Assembly: GCA_965224435.1 (NCBI GenBank)
Contig: OZ245048.1
Coordinates: forward strand, 2,604,001 to 2,668,000
Direction: 5' to 3'
Length of the DNA stretch: 64,000 nucleotides
From: JAJRQY01 sp965224435
GTDB taxonomy: Bacteria > Actinomycetota > Acidimicrobiia > Acidimicrobiales > SZUA-35
Made by a program: the position numbers and the translations under genes. Below, piece by piece: positions 58,594 through 64,000 of the stretch (positions within the stretch are counted from its first letter, which is position 1; the number at the start of each line of letters is the position of its first letter). Under the pieces are notes generated by a model that was given only the letters and a program-made list of their open reading frames with translations, did not search any database and had not been told where the DNA came from.

Positions 58594-58920
58594 ATGGCAG
58601 AAGCGGCAGAGATCACCCCCATTGACGGCATTGTGGTGTCGGAGGTACTGGAGGGACTGGTTGGCATCAGACTTGCGGGATCAGTCCGCACAACAGACCT
58701 TGCAGCAGGTCAGCAAGTCGCTTTCCGCCCAGTGGACGAACACAACAATGACGATCGATTCGTTGGCACAGTGACTTCGGTCGATAGCCCAACCCAAGTG
58801 ACGGTCCTTCTAGATCGGGTTGCGCTCACCCAGATGCTCACCATCAAGGAGCGTGAAGTCTCACCGATCTCTACGGCTCCTGGTGCCAACGAGGACGGCA
58901 CATATAAGTGGCTCGTGTGA
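58594..58920 (+). CDS. small protein of unknown family, paralogue A
   Basis: A 108-residue soluble protein with predicted beta-rich core and no signal or TM helix: EITPIDGIVVSEVLEGLVGIRLAGS, LAAGQQVAFRPVDEH, FVGTVTSVDSPTQVTVLLDRVAL, MLTIKEREVSPI. It is clearly related to the downstream paralogue B (59329-59652), with 37 identical residues over about 88 aligned. The ATG is 6 nt after a TAAGCT -10 box, so the mRNA is probably leaderless. No known family comes to mind. The charged segment VDEHNNDDRF and shared AGQQ-AFR, LLDRV motifs mark the pair. Confidence 0.75.
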   Translation: MAEAAEITPIDGIVVSEVLEGLVGIRLAGSVRTTDLAAGQQVAFRPVDEHNNDDRFVGTVTSVDSPTQVTVLLDRVALTQMLTIKEREVSPISTAPGANEDGTYKWLV

Positions 58921-59328
58921 TGCCAGTTCAAACCTAGGAGCTCGGCAGGTGGTCCAGTCGCACAAGGCCTCTCCATCAGCTACGGGGCAAGAAGATGACC
59001 TTGTCTGCTCAGAGCTTCCCTTTTCGATTTCTCAACGCGAACTGCGCGATTCTGGGGTTTCAAGGCTTTAGGAAGTAGATGAGCAGTTTCAGCGACTTCT
59101 ATCGAGAAATACATCCCCGATTGGTAGCTTCGCTGGCGGCCGTATGTGGTGATGCCGAATTCGAATCCGACTGAGCAACAGATGTCGATTGCGTCTTTGA
59201 CGAGCCGCGCCGGCTCGGTGAACCAACTCAACCGACTACGCAATTATCGATTCATAGAGGTATTCATCAATGATTCAATCATTAATGTGACTACTTACGC
59301 CCAGTACCCCGAGACGGAGGATCCACCC
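58921..59328. other. 408-bp non-coding interval between the two paralogues
   Basis: No convincing gene. A minus-strand frame of 87 codons (58980-59243) lacks ribosome site and family features and is rejected. The right end is AT-rich, unlike most of the window, and holds a 23-bp near-palindrome at 59265-59287. GGAGG is at 59316-59320, 8 nt before the paralogue B start. Confidence 0.6.
59265..59287. promoter_or_regulatory. 23-bp near-palindrome before paralogue B
   Basis: CATCAATGATT-C-AATCATTAATG is symmetric except for one pair (C against A). It is AT-rich and about 41 bp upstream of the ATG. A regulator site or a promoter element is plausible. Confidence 0.5.
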
Positions 59329-59652
59329 ATGTCAGAATCATCAGCCTTGACCCCGTTGGATGGTGTCATCACGAGCGAAGCGAGATCAGGAATCGTCCAG
59401 ATCAGGCCCATGAACCCGACCAACGCTGCCGAGCTGGCAACTGGTCAGCAGCTGGCGTTCCGGTCCTCGGACCAGGACTCTGAGGACCGCTATCTGGCCA
59501 CAATCATTGCCGTCAATAGTCTCACCGAATTCACCGCCTTGCTTGACCGAGTTTCTCTCGGTCAAACAATCACTGTCAAGGACCAGAAGTTCACCAAGTC
59601 TGCTCCTACCCGCAGCACACTTGAACCGGTCTGGCGGGACTATCGCGAGTAG
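59329..59652 (+). CDS. small protein of unknown family, paralogue B
   Basis: A 107-residue relative of paralogue A: ALTPLDGVITSEARSGIVQIRPMN, ELATGQQLAFRSSDQDSEDRYLATIIAVNSLTEFTALLDRVSL, TITVKDQKF. The frame opens at 59146 but only the ATG at 59329 has a strong ribosome site (GGAGG, 8 nt), and homology with A begins there. Unlike A it has a standard leader. It ends 17 bp from the convergent Fic gene. Confidence 0.78.
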   Translation: MSESSALTPLDGVITSEARSGIVQIRPMNPTNAAELATGQQLAFRSSDQDSEDRYLATIIAVNSLTEFTALLDRVSLGQTITVKDQKFTKSAPTRSTLEPVWRDYRE

Positions 59653-59669
59653 CAATCCCGAACAACTCT

Positions 59670-60779
59670 TCAGCGAGCGAGAAGGTCCAGCATCTCGCCA
59701 GCAACCCACCAGCTTCGGGGTCGTCCGACCCCACCCGACGTGGGCAGCTCCGCTGGACGCAAGATTCCGCACTCGGTAAGAGCAAGCAAAGCTGCCCGAG
59801 CCGTTGGTCGACTGACGTCCAGCAGGCTCACAACAGCATCGACGTCAAGCGCTGGCTGGCTAAACAGTTGGCTGACCAGCCGGTGGGCGGCAGCGTCGGA
59901 GCGAAGACTGGCCAGTCGGGCTGGCCACTCAGCAATCAGGTTGTTCACTGCTTCTAAGGTCTGTGCGGTCGACTGAGCCAAGTCCTCAAGAGTGTTGGCG
60001 AACCAGCTCACCCAGCTGTCCGGTCCGATGCTTCGATAGAGCGTCAGCCCTGATAGGTATCCACCGATGTCACGCAAGAACGCCACCGACACTGGCGGTG
60101 GGAAGACAAGGCCAGCATGGCGGTGCAGCATCCAGCCAATGAGTATCCGACCGATACGCCCATTGCCATCAGCGAAAGGATGAATGGTCTCAAATTGAGC
60201 ATGAACAAGAGCGGCTGCGGTGACCGGGTCATGAATCGGACTGGTGGCGTAGCTCACAAGATCAGCCATCAGGGCGTCGATCCGATCTTCCGGGGTCGCG
60301 ACATAGACCGCACGGTGTGGTGTCGGACCACCGACCCAGCCCAGCCGGTCTCGCCACGCTCCTTTGAGGTTGTCATCAAGACTCGATGATTTCATCAGGA
60401 TGCGATGCCACCCCCAAAGATCTTCTCGCGTAAGGGGTCCTTTGTGAGCTAGAGCCGCGTCAAGGGCGCGGAGATTGTCGACGACCTCCAGCGCTGGCCC
60501 TGTCACGGACTGGTCCATGTCCGCCACCGCCACCCATTCAGCTGGTGCGTTGATGGCTTCGATCCTGCTTGAGGCCACCCCCTCAGCTCGCAGCAACAAC
60601 CGAGCTGCAACCTCGAGCCGAGAATCGTGTTGGACTGCAAAGGTGCTTAGCACTCCCGTGGCTCGAGCTGCCTCGACCAGGGATGACGAGCTGATTGGAT
60701 CGAGCTCGGCCAGAGGAGCCGGAGCGAACGCATCGACAGGACGCCCCTCCCAGTCAACGTTGACAATCTCGTGCGGCAT
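59670..60779 (-). CDS. Fic/DOC-family AMP-transferase with inhibitory helix and wHTH
   Basis: A 369-residue class II-like Fic protein. The catalytic loop HPFADGNGRIGR, starting at His200, matches HPFx[D/E]GNGRxxR. The N-terminal inhibitory helix SSRIEAIN has Glu74, the residue that blocks ATP binding in (S/T)xxxE motifs; the residue after it is Ala rather than Gly/Asn. The C-terminus is a winged HTH (LVSQLFSQPALDVDAVVSLLDVSRPTARAALLALTECGIL), so it may bind DNA and regulate itself. ATG 60779 has AAAGGAT 6 nt upstream, inside a palindrome. Targets of AMP transfer are unknown. Confidence 0.88.
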   Translation of the reverse strand: MPHEIVNVDWEGRPVDAFAPAPLAELDPISSSSLVEAARATGVLSTFAVQHDSRLEVAARLLLRAEGVASSRIEAINAPAEWVAVADMDQSVTGPALEVVDNLRALDAALAHKGPLTREDLWGWHRILMKSSSLDDNLKGAWRDRLGWVGGPTPHRAVYVATPEDRIDALMADLVSYATSPIHDPVTAAALVHAQFETIHPFADGNGRIGRILIGWMLHRHAGLVFPPPVSVAFLRDIGGYLSGLTLYRSIGPDSWVSWFANTLEDLAQSTAQTLEAVNNLIAEWPARLASLRSDAAAHRLVSQLFSQPALDVDAVVSLLDVSRPTARAALLALTECGILRPAELPTSGGVGRPRSWWVAGEMLDLLAR

Positions 60780-60782
60780 GGG

Positions 60783-60815
60783 ATCCTTTCTCAATAGGTG
60801 CTATTTAGAAAGGAT
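60783..60815. promoter_or_regulatory. 33-bp palindrome over the fic ribosome site
   Basis: ATCCTTTCT-C-AATAG-GTG-CTATT-T-AGAAAGGAT is symmetric in 9+5 pairs on each side (60783-60815), centred on 60799. It begins 4 bp upstream of the fic start codon and includes its AAAGGAT ribosome site on the minus strand. Protein operator or RNA hairpin occluding translation. Confidence 0.65.
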
Positions 60816-60854
60816 ACTAGAGTTATGTCTTCTTAATCAACCCTTGGAGTCAAG

Positions 60855-63800
60855 CTATCGTCGCTTGCGTTTGCGGGCTAGGAGTTGATTTACGGTCGAA
60901 CCGTCGTCGTCATCGCTAGCTGGCGACGACTCCTTCGACTTGAGCTCCTTCTTTGCTGACGCAAGAACAGTCTCTGGCTTGATGGTGGGCGGGCCAACCG
61001 GCGCGGACTGGCGGGGACGAACTGGCTCCGGCTCTACGGTCGTGGCCTTCCCTGGAACCCGCTCAGACTTCGTCTCCGGAAGCGAGCCTCGCAGCTTTGG
61101 CTCAGACATCTTGGGTAAGCGCCGCTTGAGCTCACCAACCGTCGTCGTTGCCACCGCCGCTCCTTGGGACACCAATCCCCGACGCCACGACAAGCGGCTC
61201 AGCGCCACTGCTATTGGCCAAGCCAGCATGGCAAACCAGAACAACCAGGGTGACAAGTCAAACCGTTTGACCCCGGCCACGGTGCCAAGCTCGGCAAACA
61301 AGTCCACCGGCTCGGGATCAACCCGGCCACCGGTTTGCTCGGCAATCCGAGTCAACGGATCAACGCCGACCGAACGGGTGGCGTACTCAGCCGGGTAGGA
61401 CCGGGTAGCCAGCCCAATACCCGACCACGAAACCTCATCACCACTGCTGACAGTGGCACCAATGGCGTAAGTCCCGGCCTCACCAACTGGCGTCGACGCG
61501 GCAAACGTCGAGCCATCCAAGCGCTCCAGAATGATTTCCTGGCTCTCACCATCGGGAGTAGCGACACGAACAACCGCGGAGGCATCACTATCAAACTCCG
61601 TTGCCGATTCCAAACGCAGCTGCAACTCGCCATTGACAATCTGAGCTTGTAAGCCCGCGCCATCACCAACCACGGGGAAGGTGTCTTTCACTACGGCTGC
61701 CCAGAAGTCCGGAGCCTGGTCCCATCCATTCCACGGTGCAGCCCAACGCGCTCCCCCGTCACTGGTCCAGGCCGTCACTCGACCAAGCCCGGTCTGCCAA
61801 GAAGCCAGCAACGGATCCTCATCAGGCCCAATGCGAAGCTCGACTCGAGCTGTAGGCCGGGCCGTTGTGGCCACATAGCCCAGCAAGGCCGGCGACTCGG
61901 TCAAGACCTGGCTGGCTGCACCTGAGCGGGCCACCAACGGGAAGAACTCACCCTCGGTCACGAAGTTCCGAGAAGCAACCACGGCTTCTTCAGCAATCAG
62001 TTCGGGAATCTCATCCAAATTGCGACCGGGATAGAAACGTCCGCCACCGGCTTCGGCAATGGGCCTCAAGTCCTCGGCCGCACCCTCACCGGTTGCCACC
62101 ACCGAAACCGTGATGCCTTCGGCAAACAGGTCAGCCGCTTGTTCGGCCAACAGGGTTAGCCAGCGCGGCTCGGTGAAGCCATCGCTGAAGAAGATGATGT
62201 GCTTCAGGTTGGCGTCAGACTTTCGTAAAGCCTCAGCCGCAGTCAGCAGGCCGGTGTCAACAAAGGTCGGTCCATCGGGATTGAGCTGGCTCAAGCCAGT
62301 ATCAATGTCGGCTTGGCTGGGTGATGCTTGCAGGTCCAGCACCCACTTGTCCGAGGCGTTGACTGACAAGACACCAACCTCATCGGTCGCTTCCAGCGCA
62401 GCAATGGCACGGGCACTGGCGTTGCGGGCAATAGCGGTTTTGGAGATGCCACCGTCAATACGGTTGCCGCCACCCAACCCGTTCTGACCTTCTTCGTCAC
62501 AGTGACAGGCACCCATGGAGCCACTGGTGTCGATCATCAAGACTTCGGCCACCGTTTGACGGCGCAGCGGATCAGTAATCTCGCTGACCACTGGCAGCAG
62601 TTCTTCCAAGTCACTATCCCGATAACCACCAAGGGCGTAGGTGTGGGAGCCGCCGATGACCACCATGCCTCGGCCAAGGTCGCGCACCGCACCGGTCAGG
62701 GCTTGAACCTGGCCGTCGCTCATGTCGCGTCGATCAACATTGACCAGCACAATGGAGGCATAACGGGTCAGCTCATCAATGGGGGGAATGCGACCTACGT
62801 CCACCGACTCAACCGTCATGCCGGCGGCCTCCAAGTCGGCCACCAGACCAGCGGCTTGGCCACCAGACTCTCCCGAGCCACCACCATCAACCACCAACAC
62901 CGTTTCGGCACCAACCACCGGGACAGCGGCATAGCCAACATCATTGGCCGATACCTCGTCACCAAGAACCTGCACATCAGCCTGGTAGCGAAGCACGCCT
63001 TCGGTGCTGGCAATGTCGGAGAAGGTGACGACATTCTCACCCGCCGCCAGCTCGATGGTTTCTTCGCCAATCAACTCGCCTTCGCGGCGCAGGGTGACCA
63101 CGCCAGTTCCGGCACTCTCGACTTCAACCCGAACCTTGATGGCCACCTTCTCTCCCGCACGAGCCAGCGATGGTGCTTCCACTCCAGCGACCGAGGCGTC
63201 GTTGCCAAGGGGAGGATGAACCACCAGCACATCAACGGGGATTTGTTCGGCTTCAAGTCGCTCGGTTTCTCGAACGACATCGCCGGTGGTGGCTCGACCA
63301 TCGCTGATCAGCACCAGACGACGGCGCGAATCGGCAGGCAACGCTGCCGCACCAAGGCGCAAGGCCGAAGCCAGGTCGGTGGCCGACGGATCGATCTGGA
63401 CCGACACGCCGGTGAACCCAATCTGAGAATCAACCAGCGCATCCAAGCGGGCATCGGACCCAAAGGCCACCACACCTGCCACCGATCCTTCGGGCTGATC
63501 TTCTAAGGCTTGACGGACAACATCGATGGCTTGGGTTCGTCCAGCGAATCCCATGGAGTCACTGACATCAACCAGGAAGACGGTGGCCACATCATTGGCC
63601 GGTCGCTTCAAGGTTGGAGCCAGCAGGGCAACAATGAGGGCCAGACCAATGAGTGCTCGCAGTACGGTCGCCAGCTGCCATTGGCGTGGTGCGACACCGA
63701 CCCGTCGGCGAGCCAGCAACCACTCCGTTACCAGTAGTGCCAAGAGCACGAGCAAGACGGGCATTACCCAGGGGCGTTCACCTCGGGTGTCCTGACGACC

Positions 63801-64000
63801 GGCCTCGACGAAACCGACTTCAAAGGGCAGGTCTGGGGCGGGAGCAACCGCCGACTCGGCCCGATCGGTGGATACTGCGACCACGACAGGAGTGCGGCCA
63901 TCTTGTTCGACTGTCCAGAACCCGATCCGATCTGCGGTCGGGTAGCTGGATCCGGGGGGAACGGTTTCCGACGTTCCCGCTGGAGAAGTGATAACCGCTG
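60855..64000 (-). CDS. double-vWA, GATase1-like membrane protein, 5' end outside window
   Basis: At least 1048 codons. The reading frame stays open up to the right window edge (in-frame residues there read GFWTVEQDGRTPVVVAVS), so the N-terminus is outside the window and the GTG at 63884 is not the start. Transcribed leftwards. A TM helix pair near 63600-63770 is followed by a first vWA domain with MIDAS VDVSDSMG (about 63550-63570), a GATase1-like region (ALGGYRDSDLEELLPV, about 62600-62690), a second vWA with MIDAS DTSGSMG (about 62510-62530), then a C-terminal domain, a late TM and a charged Pro-rich tail. Resembles BatA-type/vWA proteins of envelope-associated AAA-ATPase clusters; role unknown. 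Confidence 0.82.
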   Translation of the reverse strand, partial: AVITSPAGTSETVPPGSSYPTADRIGFWTVEQDGRTPVVVAVSTDRAESAVAPAPDLPFEVGFVEAGRQDTRGERPWVMPVLLVLLALLVTEWLLARRRVGVAPRQWQLATVLRALIGLALIVALLAPTLKRPANDVATVFLVDVSDSMGFAGRTQAIDVVRQALEDQPEGSVAGVVAFGSDARLDALVDSQIGFTGVSVQIDPSATDLASALRLGAAALPADSRRRLVLISDGRATTGDVVRETERLEAEQIPVDVLVVHPPLGNDASVAGVEAPSLARAGEKVAIKVRVEVESAGTGVVTLRREGELIGEETIELAAGENVVTFSDIASTEGVLRYQADVQVLGDEVSANDVGYAAVPVVGAETVLVVDGGGSGESGGQAAGLVADLEAAGMTVESVDVGRIPPIDELTRYASIVLVNVDRRDMSDGQVQALTGAVRDLGRGMVVIGGSHTYALGGYRDSDLEELLPVVSEITDPLRRQTVAEVLMIDTSGSMGACHCDEEGQNGLGGGNRIDGGISKTAIARNASARAIAALEATDEVGVLSVNASDKWVLDLQASPSQADIDTGLSQLNPDGPTFVDTGLLTAAEALRKSDANLKHIIFFSDGFTEPRWLTLLAEQAADLFAEGITVSVVATGEGAAEDLRPIAEAGGGRFYPGRNLDEIPELIAEEAVVASRNFVTEGEFFPLVARSGAASQVLTESPALLGYVATTARPTARVELRIGPDEDPLLASWQTGLGRVTAWTSDGGARWAAPWNGWDQAPDFWAAVVKDTFPVVGDGAGLQAQIVNGELQLRLESATEFDSDASAVVRVATPDGESQEIILERLDGSTFAASTPVGEAGTYAIGATVSSGDEVSWSGIGLATRSYPAEYATRSVGVDPLTRIAEQTGGRVDPEPVDLFAELGTVAGVKRFDLSPWLFWFAMLAWPIAVALSRLSWRRGLVSQGAAVATTTVGELKRRLPKMSEPKLRGSLPETKSERVPGKATTVEPEPVRPRQSAPVGPPTIKPETVLASAKKELKSKESSPASDDDDGSTVNQLLARKRKRR

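Noticed and set aside
58980..59243. 87-codon minus-strand ORF between the small paralogues
   Set aside because: No ribosome site, -10 box or recognisable domain; codon pattern does not resemble neighbours.
1..64000. tRNA, rRNA, prophage or insertion-sequence genes
   Set aside because: I scanned for tRNA T-loop-like strings, transposase motifs and inverted terminal repeats and found none that hold up.

Overview
The window is a chromosomal segment of a moderately GC-rich actinobacterium, most likely in or near class Acidimicrobiia. This placement is an inference from gene content, since no rRNA or marker gene is present. The evidence is the combination of F420-dependent enzyme families (an LLM oxidoreductase and a Ddn-type reductase), a DUF222/HNH (13E12-type) endonuclease under an actinobacterial LexA box, a surface protein ending in the class-E sortase motif LALTG, a DUF664/DinB protein, and many genes that look leaderless. 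I see no tRNA, rRNA, CRISPR array, prophage or insertion sequence. Gene density is high and the segment reads as core/flexible chromosome rather than a mobile island.

Layout. 1-5.3 kb: phenylacetate degradation cluster paaK-paaA-paaD-paaB-paaC, a DUF3237 gene and a paaG-like isomerase, all on +. 5.3-7.9 kb: convergent CHASE-PAS-GGDEF-EAL protein with an intact cyclase and a degraded phosphodiesterase domain. 8-15.4 kb (-): an acyl-CoA synthetase followed by a complete Liv/Urt-type ABC importer (permeases, binding lipoprotein, two ATPases). 15.6-19.1 kb (-): 2-hydroxyacid dehydrogenase and the reverse transsulfuration pair (cystathionine gamma-synthase/lyase and cystathionine beta-synthase). 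19-26.6 kb: RND/MMPL-like membrane protein, DUF937 protein, small CopD-like membrane protein, and a choline-kinase-like protein coupled to a dimethylglycine/sarcosine-dehydrogenase-like flavoprotein. 26.7-32.1 kb: an 1804-residue cell-wall-anchored SdrD/DUF11 repeat protein.

32-45 kb: DinB, HAD phosphatase coupled to a gamma-butyrobetaine-hydroxylase-like dioxygenase, nitronate monooxygenase-like protein, MFS exporter, pterin dehydratase-VOC fusion, ACT protein, DM13 protein, CcmF-like protein, TetR regulator and a divergent HmuTUV-type heme importer with a trailing lipoprotein. 45-49.3 kb: VapBC toxin-antitoxin, SOS-controlled HNH endonuclease, a TetR/SRPBCC divergent pair around a perfect operator, and an LLM oxidoreductase whose start lies in a 32-bp palindrome. 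49.4-54.1 kb: MMPL transporter coupled to a Ddn-like reductase, divergent from a NarL-type two-component system. 54.2-64 kb: an unusual ferritin-like/DUF362 fusion, an acyltransferase-3 membrane protein, DUF4386 protein, two tandem paralogous small proteins of unknown family, a Fic protein preceded by a 33-bp palindrome, and a large double-vWA membrane protein that runs off the right end.

How the genes work together. Phenylacetyl-CoA made by PaaK is epoxidised by the PaaABC complex (PaaD matures its metal centre) and isomerised by PaaG. The neighbouring synthetase and Liv-type importer plausibly bring in and activate an organic acid for a related catabolic route. The window also shows a promoter trend: at least fifteen genes have a TANNNT -10 box ending only 6-8 nt before the start codon, implying leaderless mRNAs, and several of these promoters are overlapped by clean dyad operators. 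The items most deserving follow-up are the diiron-DUF362 fusion, the tandem paralogous small proteins next to the palindrome-controlled Fic gene, and the shared bidirectional -10 at 32.68 kb.
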